Origin: Pigmentiphaga sp. NML080357
Lineage (GTDB): Bacteria; Pseudomonadota; Gammaproteobacteria; Burkholderiales; Burkholderiaceae_B
Direction of reading: 5' to 3'
DNA: 64,000 bases
Assembly: GCF_002188465.1 (NCBI RefSeq)
Contig: NZ_NINW01000028.1
Coordinates: 62,001-126,000, forward strand
Part shown: one piece after another, positions 35,389 through 43,180 of the stretch
Layout: every line of letters begins with the position of its first letter
Position numbering within the stretch: the stretch's first letter is position 1
Made by a program: the position numbers and the translations under genes
The notes under the pieces: generated by a model
Database searches by the model: none
What the model was told of the DNA's origin: nothing
What the model saw: only the letters and a program-made list of their open reading frames with translations

Positions 35389-35550
35389 TGCTTGTTTAAT
35401 ACCTTTCTAAGGAAGGCATTCATTCTACCCGACAACCTTGTCGCGGACCGGGAACGTTTTCAATGCTGCCAGGCGGGGTATTACCTTATGCCCCACGCCG
35501 GCAGGCTACTATTGCAACATCAACGAAAAAGCAAGTTCCAGGAGCGAAAC

Positions 35551-36774
35551 ATGCCCCAAACCCCGATGCGCCTGCCGGTCTACATGGACTACAGCGCCAC
35601 GACGCCGGTGGACCCCCGCGTGGTCGACGCCATGGTGCCCTACCTGTACGAGAAATTCGGCAACCCCGCCTCGCGCAGCCATGCCTACGGCTGGGAAGCC
35701 GAGGAGGCGGTGGAGACGGCCCGCGGCCACGTGGCGGCGCTGCTGAACGCCGATCCGCGCGAAATCGTCTGGACCTCCGGCGCGACCGAAGGCAACAACC
35801 TCGCCATCAAGGGCGCGGCGCATTTCTATGCCGAGCGCGGCAAGCACATCATCACGGTCAAGACCGAGCACAAGGCCGTGCTCGATACGTTCCGCGAGCT
35901 GGAGCGCCAGGGGTTCGAAGCGACCTACCTCGACGTGGACGAGGACGGCATGCTGCCCCTCGAGCGCCTGGCCGCGGCCATCCGCCCGGATACCATCCTC
36001 GTGTCGGTCATGCTGGTCAACAACGAGATCGGCGTGGTGCAGGACGTGGAAGCCATCGGCAAGCTCTGTCGGGAGCGCGGCGTGCTGTACCACTGCGATG
36101 CCGTCCAGGGCGCCGGCAAGATCCCCATCGACGTGCAGGCGTTCCCGGTCGATCTGCTGACCGTTACCGCGCACAAGCTCTATGGCCCCAAGGGTATCGG
36201 CGCGTTGTACGTGCGGCGCAAGCCGCGCGTGCGGATCGAGGCGCAGATGCACGGCGGCGGCCATGAGCGCGGCATGCGCTCGGGTACGCTGGCCACGCAC
36301 CAGATCGTCGGCATGGGCGAGGCCTTCCGCCTCGCCAAGCTCGAGATGCAGCTGGAGTCGGCGCGCGTGGGCAAGCTGCGCGACAAGCTGCTGGCCGGCC
36401 TGTCGGAAATCCCCGAAGTCTACGTCAACGGTAGCCTCGAGCACCGCGTGCCGCACAACCTCAACATGAGCTTCAACTTCGTCGAAGGCGAGTCGCTCAT
36501 CATGGCGATCAAGGACGTCGCGGTCTCCTCCGGGTCGGCGTGCACTTCCGCGTCGCTCGAGCCTTCCTTCGTACTGCGCGCGCTGGGTCGCAGCGACGAG
36601 CTCGCCCACAGCTCCATCCGCTTCACGCTGGGCCGCTTCACCACCGAGCAGGAGGTCGACTTCGTAATCGAGCTGATCAAGGCCAAGGTCGCCAAGCTGC
36701 GCGAACTCAGTCCGCTCTGGGAGATGTACCAGGACGGCGTGGACCTGAACTCCATCCAATGGGCCGCGCACTGA
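35551..36774 (+). CDS. iscS: Cysteine desulfurase (IscS/NifS class I)
   Basis: A 407-residue pyridoxal-phosphate enzyme that transfers sulfur from cysteine. CAGGAGCG precedes the start [19 protein letters not shown]. The PLP Lys is in [14 protein letters not shown] near 210 and the active-site Cys in [14 protein letters not shown] near 330, the long IscS-type loop. The C-terminus ([15 protein letters not shown]) is typical of IscS. Unusually, no iscR, iscU, iscA or hscAB lies beside it, so it may be a second copy or supply sulfur for other uses; thiS lies about 3 kb away. Confidence 0.9.
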   Translation: MPQTPMRLPVYMDYSATTPVDPRVVDAMVPYLYEKFGNPASRSHAYGWEAEEAVETARGHVAALLNADPREIVWTSGATEGNNLAIKGAAHFYAERGKHIITVKTEHKAVLDTFRELERQGFEATYLDVDEDGMLPLERLAAAIRPDTILVSVMLVNNEIGVVQDVEAIGKLCRERGVLYHCDAVQGAGKIPIDVQAFPVDLLTVTAHKLYGPKGIGALYVRRKPRVRIEAQMHGGGHERGMRSGTLATHQIVGMGEAFRLAKLEMQLESARVGKLRDKLLAGLSEIPEVYVNGSLEHRVPHNLNMSFNFVEGESLIMAIKDVAVSSGSACTSASLEPSFVLRALGRSDELAHSSIRFTLGRFTTEQEVDFVIELIKAKVAKLRELSPLWEMYQDGVDLNSIQWAAH

Positions 36775-36820
36775 GCATGAACGGATAACCACTGGCCGCC
36801 CGCGGCCGTGAGTGGGATTG

Positions 36821-36856
36821 CCTTGGGGCCGCCATGTGCGGCCCCGAGGCATTTCG
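36821..36856 (+). terminator. Hairpin downstream of iscS
   Basis: CCTTGGGGCCGC (36821-36832) pairs with GCGGCCCCGAGG (36838-36849), including one G-U pair, around the loop CATGT, followed by CATTTCG. The stem is strong and the T run weak. It lies 46 bp after the iscS stop. Confidence 0.5.
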
Positions 36857-36954
36857 CCTGTCGAAACGGACCGAGATTCCCACCGCGCCGGCGCGCGGGC
36901 GGGGCTATGCTGCCGAGGTCCGTTTTTTTTCAGGCCGCGAGCGGCCCAGCAGCC

Positions 36955-38175
36955 ATGTCTCAACATTCCGTATCCGGCGCCGGCGCCTTGTCCGGCATCC
37001 GCGTCCTCGATCTGACCTCGGCCGTGGTCGGCCCCTATGCGTCCAAGATCATGGCCGACCACGGGGCCGACGTGATCAAGGTCGAGGCCGGCGAGGGCGA
37101 CGTGATCCGGTGGATTGCCGGCCCTTCGCCCACTCCGGGCATGTCCGGCAAGTTCCTGCACCTGAACCGGGGCAAGCGCAGCATCGTGCTGGACCTGAAG
37201 CGCGCCGAGGGCCGCGAGGCCGCCATGCGGCTGGTGGCGCGGACCGACGTGCTGCTGATCAACATGCGCCCGCGGGCCGTGAAGCGGCTGGGGCTCGACT
37301 ACGAGGACGTGGCCCGCATCAACCCGCGGCTGGTTTATTGCGCCATGGTGGGGTTCGGTCCAGGCCCCTACCGCGATACGCCAGCGTACGACTCCATCAT
37401 CCAGGGCGGGGCGGGCGTGGCTGCGCTGGCCGAGATGGCGACCGGCGAGCCGCGCTATGTGCCCTACGTGGTGGCCGACCGCACCGTCGGATTGATGGCC
37501 CTCAATGCCGTCATGATGGCGCTGTTCCAGCGCGAGCGCACCGGGGCCGGCCAGCGGATCGAGGTGCCGATGTTCGAGAACATGGCGGCGCTTGTATTGA
37601 GCGAGCATCTCTACGGCGCAACCTTCGATCCGCCCTTGTCGCCTCCCGGCGACCTGCGCCTGATCGATCCTCAGGCGCGGCCGGTCAAGACGCTGGACGG
37701 CTATGTCTGCCTGACCACCAACACCGACGCCCAGGCCTTTGCGCTGATGCGCGTCATGGGCAGGCCCGAGATGCAGACCGATCCGCGCTTTTGCACCAAG
37801 CAGGCGCGGGCCGCGCATAGCAGCGAATACTTCGGCATCCGCGCCCAGGAGATGGCCAAGCGCACCACGGCCGAATGGCTGGCGCTGCTCAAGGAGGCCG
37901 ACATTCCCGCCATGCCGTACAACACGCTGGACAGCCTGCGAGCCGATCCGCAGGTCCGGGCCTCGGGCCTGCTGCGCGCGGTCGATCATCCATCGGAAGG
38001 GCGCATGTGGGATCTTGCCGATCCCACGCAGATGAGCGCCCGCGGCGAACCCGCCACGCGTCCCGCGCCCCGGTTGGGCGAGCACGGCGCCGAGATCCTG
38101 GCCGAAGCGGGCTACGCGCCCGAGGAAATCGATGCGCTTGCCGCGGCGGGTGTGCTGGGGGCGGCGGCGGACTGA
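36955..38175 (+). CDS. CaiB/BaiF family III CoA-transferase
   Basis: A 406-residue CoA-transferase starting MSQHSVSGAGALSG. Conserved features are LSGIRVLDLTSAVVGPYASKIMADHGADVIKVE at the N-terminus, LNRGKRSIVLDLK near 75, and PAYDSIIQGGAG near 140, where the Asp is the catalytic nucleophile that forms the acyl anhydride. It would activate a carboxylic acid by moving CoA from a donor such as succinyl-CoA. Its 3' end overlaps the convergent IclR gene by 64 bp, and that regulator may control it. Confidence 0.88.
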   Translation: MSQHSVSGAGALSGIRVLDLTSAVVGPYASKIMADHGADVIKVEAGEGDVIRWIAGPSPTPGMSGKFLHLNRGKRSIVLDLKRAEGREAAMRLVARTDVLLINMRPRAVKRLGLDYEDVARINPRLVYCAMVGFGPGPYRDTPAYDSIIQGGAGVAALAEMATGEPRYVPYVVADRTVGLMALNAVMMALFQRERTGAGQRIEVPMFENMAALVLSEHLYGATFDPPLSPPGDLRLIDPQARPVKTLDGYVCLTTNTDAQAFALMRVMGRPEMQTDPRFCTKQARAAHSSEYFGIRAQEMAKRTTAEWLALLKEADIPAMPYNTLDSLRADPQVRASGLLRAVDHPSEGRMWDLADPTQMSARGEPATRPAPRLGEHGAEILAEAGYAPEEIDALAAAGVLGAAAD

Positions 38176-38897
38176 TCCTTCTGCCGGAGCGGCCGGTAGG
38201 CTTCCAGGATCGCCTCCGCCGTTTCCCAGAGCACAGGCACGTGGCGTTTCTGGAAGGCCGCCGTCATGGTGGCGCCGAAGGTCGTCATGCTCAGCACCGC
38301 CAGCAGCTCTCCGGCGTCGGCCAGCGGCACCGCGCAGGTTGCGCTGTCGCCGGGAGCCGCGGGCAGCCGCACCGCGTAACCGCGCCTGCGCGTTTCCTCC
38401 AGCACGGCATCGAGCCGGGGCGGCAGGCCATCGGGCAGCAGGAAGCGGCGTTCGGGTTCCGAGCAGAACGCAAGATAGGCCAGCCCCACCGAGGATTGCG
38501 TCACCGGATGGCGGCGGCCGTAGGTGGTCGGCAGATAGGCGAGCGGACTGTACGGCATGGTGCTGTAGCGCACCGCCATGCGGTCGCCGTCCAGCGTGGA
38601 AAGGCCGAGCGGCCATTTGACCCGCCGCGTGGCGCGGATCATGCAGGGAATGGCGGCATCGACGATCTGCAGGCGTTCGGAGCAGCCGTCGCTCAGCTCA
38701 CGTACCTTGGCGGTCAACTGGTAGCTGCCCCGCCCGTCCACGTCGCGCACGTAGCCGTCCGCGCGCAGGGTTTCCAGGATGCGATAGACGGTAGGCTTGG
38801 GCAGCCCGGTATCGCGGTGCAGGTCCGCGAGCGTGGAGTGCATGCGCCCGTTCAGGGCGCGCAGCACCGACAGCGCGCGGGACACCGACCGTATCAT
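38112..38897 (-). CDS. IclR-family transcriptional regulator
   Basis: A 261-residue regulator starting MIRSVSRALSVLRAL at 38897. The winged helix spans residues about 1-65 (LADLHRDTGLPKPTVYRILETLRADGYV). The effector domain follows, with DGDRMAVRYST near 110 and TQSSVGLAYLAFCSE near 135. An Ala/Ser-rich tail lies opposite the last 64 bp of the CoA-transferase gene. The convergent overlap and family habits suggest regulation of that gene, by inference. Confidence 0.87.
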   Translation of the reverse strand: MIRSVSRALSVLRALNGRMHSTLADLHRDTGLPKPTVYRILETLRADGYVRDVDGRGSYQLTAKVRELSDGCSERLQIVDAAIPCMIRATRRVKWPLGLSTLDGDRMAVRYSTMPYSPLAYLPTTYGRRHPVTQSSVGLAYLAFCSEPERRFLLPDGLPPRLDAVLEETRRRGYAVRLPAAPGDSATCAVPLADAGELLAVLSMTTFGATMTAAFQKRHVPVLWETAEAILEAYRPLRQKDQSAAAPSTPAAASASISSGA

Positions 38898-38943
38898 CGG
38901 GGCGCCTCTTGCCGCGAGGCTTCGGGCTCGGCCCGGGGGCCGC

Positions 38944-39729
38944 TCAGGCGTCCGCGCGCGGCGAGAAGCGGCAAGTGGGCGGCCGTTCGAAAATGAGATC
39001 CCATACGCCATGCCCCAGCCGCAGGCCGCGCGTCTCGAACTTGGTCTGCGGCCGCCAGGCCGGACGCTCGGCATAGCCTTCGCACGTGTTGACGAGTTGC
39101 GGTTCGCCGCCCAGCACTTCGAGCATCTGCTCGGCATAGTTCTGCCAGTCGGTTGCGCAATGCAGATAGCCGCCCGGCGCGATGCGGCTGGCCAGCAGCG
39201 CGACGAACGCGGGCTGGATCAGCCGCCGCTTGTGGTGCCGTTTCTTGGGCCAGGGATCGGGAAAGTAGATGTGCACGCCCGCCAGGGAGGCGGGCGGGAT
39301 CATGTCGCGCACGACCTCGACCGCATCGTGCTGGACGATGCGGACGTTGCGCAGGCCCGAGTCCTCGATGCGCCGGAGCATCGCCCCGACGCCGGCGTTG
39401 AAGACTTCGACGCCCAGGAAGTTGCGCTCGGGCTGCGCCTGCGCGATTTTCTCGGTGGTCTCGCCCATGCCGAAGCCGATCTCCAGCACCGTGGGCGCAT
39501 CCCGGCCGAAGAGCTGCGCGAACGAGACGTGTCGGTCGGTGTAGGGGACGGACCAGGCTTCGGTCAGGGTTTCCAGCGCTTCTTTCTGGCTGAGCGTGAT
39601 ATGGCCGCGCCGGTGGACGAAGCTGCGGATGTGAGCGCCGGTCCGTGCCGGCTTGGCCAGTTCCCTGCCGGGCAGGGCGGGATCCGCGGGCTGGCCGGGC
39701 AAGGCGGTGGATGGGGTGTTCATGTTCAT
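38944..39729 (-). CDS. trmB: tRNA (guanine-N7-)-methyltransferase
   Basis: A 261-residue SAM-dependent enzyme that makes m7G46 in tRNA variable loops. SAM-binding motif I is [14 protein letters not shown] near 80. The TrmB-specific [14 protein letters not shown] signature is near 155 and the late [18 protein letters not shown] motif near 235. It begins 7 bp after thiS, so the two are probably cotranscribed. Confidence 0.95.
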   Translation of the reverse strand: MNMNTPSTALPGQPADPALPGRELAKPARTGAHIRSFVHRRGHITLSQKEALETLTEAWSVPYTDRHVSFAQLFGRDAPTVLEIGFGMGETTEKIAQAQPERNFLGVEVFNAGVGAMLRRIEDSGLRNVRIVQHDAVEVVRDMIPPASLAGVHIYFPDPWPKKRHHKRRLIQPAFVALLASRIAPGGYLHCATDWQNYAEQMLEVLGGEPQLVNTCEGYAERPAWRPQTKFETRGLRLGHGVWDLIFERPPTCRFSPRADA

Positions 39730-39736
39730 CGTGGTC

Positions 39737-39937
39737 CTAGCCTCCACCGACCGCGACGACGATCTCGATACGGTCGTCGTTGGCCAGGAGGACGTGCTGA
39801 TGCGCGCTGCGCGGCACGATCTCGCCATTGCGCTCGACGGCGACGCGTTTGCCCGCGTACCCCAGCACCTGGATGAGATCGGCCACCGAGGAGGGCGCCT
39901 CGATCGTGCGCGGTTCCCCATTCAATACGATATTCAT
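39737..39937 (-). CDS. thiS: Sulfur carrier protein ThiS
   Basis: A 66-residue ubiquitin-like protein that carries sulfur as a C-terminal thiocarboxylate for the thiamin thiazole ring. It starts [15 protein letters not shown] and ends VVAVGGG, the required diglycine tail. thiG is absent from the window; the next gene is trmB. Confidence 0.92.
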   Translation of the reverse strand: MNIVLNGEPRTIEAPSSVADLIQVLGYAGKRVAVERNGEIVPRSAHQHVLLANDDRIEIVVAVGGG

Positions 39938-40037
39938 GCCGGGATTTTAGTCGGTCTGGGCCGGTGCTGCGTGACATCCCGGTCCTCGCGCCGTAACGGT
40001 TTGCTCCTGGGGGAAAATCGGTATCACGCCGCTAAGT

Positions 40038-40130
40038 CCTTGTTTTTCAAGGGTTAACCCTAGATTTCATGTTTCAGGACGTGACCTACTATCCGGTTAT
40101 GCCATATGTAAACCAATGTTTTGTATATGG
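40038..40130. promoter_or_regulatory. Palindromes in the thiS/ABC-importer divergent region
   Basis: The 298 bp between thiS and the binding-protein gene hold no convincing ORF. Visible structures are CCTTG-TTTTT-CAAGG at 40038-40052, the perfect palindrome GGGTTAACCC at 40051-40060 overlapping it, and an inverted repeat CCATAT (40102-40107)/ATATGG (40125-40130). They are plausible operator or promoter elements for the divergent genes. No regulator gene is adjacent. Confidence 0.4.
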
Positions 40131-40235
40131 TACAAGCCGGCCGCGCCGGTCGTCCCGCTCATCCATGCCCCCGGGGGTCCTGCCCGGTTCGGGCCAGGCC
40201 GCCGCAGCCGCGCGGCCCCAACTGGAGCTCCTTTA

Positions 40236-41252
40236 ATGAAACGCCGTGAATTCCTCGGCAGCGCCGCTGCCGCAGCCGCCACGCTTTTGCCGCTCCCCGG
40301 CGTCATGCCCATCGTGCATGCGCAGGAGAAGGGCAAGCTCACCTTCCTGACTCCCTCGTCGTTCTCGCTGGCGTTTTCGCCGGTGCTGTATGCGTCCGCC
40401 GCGGGCTTCTTCGCCAAGGAAGGGCTGGATCTGAAGGTCGAGGCCGGCCGGGGCGCCGCCCAGGTCGTCCAGCTGACCGCGGCCAAGCAAGTACAGACCG
40501 GCCGCACCGGCGGCGCCAACTACATGATCGCGCGGGTCAACAGCAATGCCCCGGTCATCGCCATCGCCACCATCGCCCAGCGTTCCCCCTTCGCGGTCAT
40601 CTCGTCCAAGGATGCGCCTATCCGGAAGCCCCAGGACCTGGCGGGCAAGACCATAGGCGTGCAATCGGCCGGCGGTTCGATGGAGGCCACGCTCGACCTG
40701 CTGCTGATGCGCTCCAAGATCGATGCCAAATCGGTGCGCCGCGAGCGCGTGGCGGACTCCGCCGCTTCGTTCGGCATGATCCAGTCCAAGCGGGTGGACG
40801 GTTTCCTCGGAAACATGAGTTCCGCCATCCGCCTGACCGCCCAGAATTATCCGGTGGCCACCATGGCGATGGACGATGGCGTGCCGGGCCAGGTCTACGT
40901 GGCGGAGGAATCCGTGCTGGCCGCGAACAAGGATGCCTTCGTGGCTTTCCTGCGCGCCACCTATCGCTCCGCCCAGGAGCTGTCCGCGATGGACGATGCC
41001 GGCCTGCAAAAGGCCGTGGCGCTGATGCGCGGCAAGTTCGACATCCCGGGGTCCGACAACACGCCCATCGCGCTGGCCGACATGCGCGCCAACCGCGAAT
41101 TGTGGGTCACCGCCAATCCCAAGCAATTGCTACGCTGCAACGAGTCGCAGTGGAAGGAAGGCGAATCCCTGCTGCGCGAGGCCGGCCTGCTCAAGCAGCC
41201 TACCGCCAAGCCGCTCTATACCAACGAGATCTGGGAGGCCGCCAATGGCTGA
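40236..41252 (+). CDS. ABC transporter substrate-binding protein (SsuA/TauA/NMT1-like)
   Basis: A 338-residue binding protein. The N-terminus MKRREFLGSAAAAAATLL is a twin-arginine signal (RREFLG), so export is probably by Tat, unlike the Sec-type signal of the binding protein at 16417. The domain shows FSPVLYASAAGFFAKEGLDLKVEAGRG near 55, SKDAPIRKPQDLAGKTIGVQS near 130 and a repeated hinge. GGAGCTCC precedes the start. It overlaps the ATPase gene by 8 bp. The substrate is not deducible; sulfonates, pyrimidine precursors or aromatic acids are typical. Confidence 0.9.
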   Translation: MKRREFLGSAAAAAATLLPLPGVMPIVHAQEKGKLTFLTPSSFSLAFSPVLYASAAGFFAKEGLDLKVEAGRGAAQVVQLTAAKQVQTGRTGGANYMIARVNSNAPVIAIATIAQRSPFAVISSKDAPIRKPQDLAGKTIGVQSAGGSMEATLDLLLMRSKIDAKSVRRERVADSAASFGMIQSKRVDGFLGNMSSAIRLTAQNYPVATMAMDDGVPGQVYVAEESVLAANKDAFVAFLRATYRSAQELSAMDDAGLQKAVALMRGKFDIPGSDNTPIALADMRANRELWVTANPKQLLRCNESQWKEGESLLREAGLLKQPTAKPLYTNEIWEAANG

Positions 41253-42051
41253 CGGCACCGCTCGGGTCGCGGCCCCGGCCGGTAACGTCCACGCTTTCAA
41301 TCCCGGCCGCGCGCAGGTGGCGCGCCTGGACGGCGTGTCCAAGCGCTTCGAGACCAAATCGGGCACCGTCCAGGCGCTGGACGGCATCCGCCTATCCATA
41401 GGCGCCGGCGAGTTCGTCGCCATCGTCGGACCGTCCGGCTGCGGCAAGTCCACGCTGCTGCGCATCCTGTGCGGCCTCGAGCAGCCGACCGAAGGTAAGG
41501 TCGACTGGGGCGGGGAAGGCCCGGCGCCGCGCATGGGCGTGGCGTTCCAGGAACACCGCCTGCTGCCCTGGCTCAGCATCGAGCAGAACATCATGCTGCC
41601 AAGGCTTATGCAAGGGCGCGCCACGGCCGCCGACGTCGACCGCGCCCACTCGCTGTGCAAGCTGGTCGGCCTGACCGGATTCGAGAAGCGCCGGCCAGCG
41701 GAATTGTCGGGCGGCATGAAGCAGCGCGCCTCGGTGGCGCGTGCGCTGTTCACCGATCCCGGACTGCTGCTGCTGGACGAACCCTTCGGCGCCCTGGATG
41801 CGCTGACCCGGGAGCAGATCACCGCGGATACCGAGCGTATCTGGACCGAGCAGGGCTTTGCGGCGCTGCTGATCACCCACTCCATCAGCGAGGCCGTGCA
41901 CCTGGCCGACCGCGTCATCGTGATGTCCGCCCGGCCCGGCCGTATCGTGGCCGAATTCAGGATCGACCTGCCGCGCCCTCGAACCGAGGTCCTGGGTTCG
42001 CCCGAATTCGGCAGGCTGTGCGGCGATATCCGCAAGAAGCTCGAGTTGTAA
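41245..42051 (+). CDS. ABC transporter ATP-binding protein (SsuB/TauB-like)
   Basis: A 268-residue ATPase with a 25-residue N-terminal extension before the core. Walker A is GPSGCGKST near residue 62, the Q loop is in VAFQEHRLLPWLS, the signature ELSGGMKQR near 152, Walker B LLLLDEPFGALD near 172, and the switch His in LLITHSISEA. It forms an importer with the overlapping binding protein and the permease 26 bp downstream. Confidence 0.93.
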   Translation: MADGTARVAAPAGNVHAFNPGRAQVARLDGVSKRFETKSGTVQALDGIRLSIGAGEFVAIVGPSGCGKSTLLRILCGLEQPTEGKVDWGGEGPAPRMGVAFQEHRLLPWLSIEQNIMLPRLMQGRATAADVDRAHSLCKLVGLTGFEKRRPAELSGGMKQRASVARALFTDPGLLLLDEPFGALDALTREQITADTERIWTEQGFAALLITHSISEAVHLADRVIVMSARPGRIVAEFRIDLPRPRTEVLGSPEFGRLCGDIRKKLEL

Positions 42052-42077
42052 GCCCTTCTCGGCAATGGAAGATTGAC

Positions 42078-42842
42078 ATGAAACGAATCGCTTTGCAGGT
42101 ATCCGCCGTGGTGGCGTTCTTCCTCATCTGGAAGGGATACGTGCATTTCTTCGACGTCTCGCCGCTGGTGCTGCCGGCGCCGGAACGTGTGGTGGTGGCC
42201 CTGTTCCGCCTGCTCGGCTCGACCGACACCTACTACCACCTGGGCATCACCCTGGCGGAGTGCCTGGGAGGTTTTCTGTTCGCCATCGTGTTCGGCACCA
42301 TCATCGGCCAGCTGCTCGGCCGGGTCGCCATTCTCGACACGATCTTCAAGCCTTTCGTGATCGCGTTGCAGGTCACGCCCAAGGTCGCGCTGATCCCGCT
42401 GTTCATCCTGTGGTTCGGCTTCGGGCTGGAGTCCAAGATCATCGTGTCGGCGGTGCTCGCTTTTTTCCCGGTGTTCGCCAACAGCTATTTGGGCGCGAAG
42501 TCGGTGGACCGCGGCCTCTCGGAAGTGTTTACCGTGGGCCGCGCCAGGCAATCCCGGCGTTTTCGCCTGCTGGTCATCCCTAGCTCGCTGCCCTACATCC
42601 TGACCGGCATGGAAATGGCCATCGTGCTGGCCATCATCGGCGCCGTCGTCGGGGAGTTCGTGGCCGGCACGCGCGGCCTGGGCTATCTCGCCACCATCAA
42701 GCTGCAGGAACTCGAAGTCGATACCCTGTTCGCCGTGGTGCTGCTGCTGGCGGCCATCGGCTTCTCGCTGTATTTCGCCGTCGGCTCGCTGCGCAAGATG
42801 ATGATCCCCTGGCACGAATCCGCCAGCAAGATCGCCATCTGA
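42078..42842 (+). CDS. ABC transporter permease (SsuC/TauC-like)
   Basis: A 254-residue membrane protein with about six helices, starting MKRIALQVSAVVAFFLIW. The EAA-like loop reads DRGLSEVFTVGRARQSRRFRLLVIPSSLPY near residue 150. The family segment ALQVTPKVALIPLFILWFG is near 95. It is the last gene of the importer operon. Confidence 0.92.
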   Translation: MKRIALQVSAVVAFFLIWKGYVHFFDVSPLVLPAPERVVVALFRLLGSTDTYYHLGITLAECLGGFLFAIVFGTIIGQLLGRVAILDTIFKPFVIALQVTPKVALIPLFILWFGFGLESKIIVSAVLAFFPVFANSYLGAKSVDRGLSEVFTVGRARQSRRFRLLVIPSSLPYILTGMEMAIVLAIIGAVVGEFVAGTRGLGYLATIKLQELEVDTLFAVVLLLAAIGFSLYFAVGSLRKMMIPWHESASKIAI

Positions 42843-42887
42843 GGCCGGTCCTGCGCGCGCCCCCGGGCTCCCAGGCCCCGGCCGGGT

Positions 42888-42907
42888 CCCGGCAGCTTCC
42901 TGCCGGG
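42888..42907 (+). terminator. Hairpin after the ABC permease gene
   Basis: CCCGGCAG (42888-42895) and CTGCCGGG (42900-42907) form a perfect 8-bp stem with the tetraloop CTTC, 45 bp after the permease stop. There is no T tract. The rest of the 338-bp gap to the kinase gene (42843-43180) is GC-rich, and I see nothing else convincing in it. Confidence 0.4.
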
Positions 42908-43180
42908 CCTGGTGCCGCGCGTCGGATTCAGCGTGCCCACCGGCGAGGTCGGCGGGGGCGAGGCTCGGCTCATCCGTAGCCTCGGGCGTGTCATCTTTTT
43001 TCTCTCCAAGTATCATCTGCCTTGGCAGAGGTATCCGAAGAGAAGGCTCAAGCCCGCATCCGCCATCGCAATGCAGGGCGGCAAGCGAATGGATATCGTG
43101 CTCAGGCACGATACCTGCTCCCTCGTGGACCGGATCGTGCTTGGCGGCCTCCCATAACACGCCTGTCCGGGGAATTCCGT

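Noticed and set aside
34723-35550. Apparent 276-codon N-terminal extension of iscS
   Set aside because: The extension is antisense to the MarR gene and IscS proteins begin at the [14 protein letters not shown] segment, which has its own ribosome site.
35509-38616. Minus-strand open frame of 1035 codons opposite iscS and the CoA-transferase
   Set aside because: Its composition is typical of an antisense shadow and it conflicts with well-supported genes on the other strand.
39938-40235. TPP riboswitch upstream of thiS
   Set aside because: The palindromes present do not show the conserved THI-element core that I would expect, so only generic regulatory elements are reported.
41130-43160. Minus-strand open frame of 676 codons opposite the ABC importer
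   Set aside because: It is a low-complexity antisense translation of a conserved transporter operon, with no recognisable motif.
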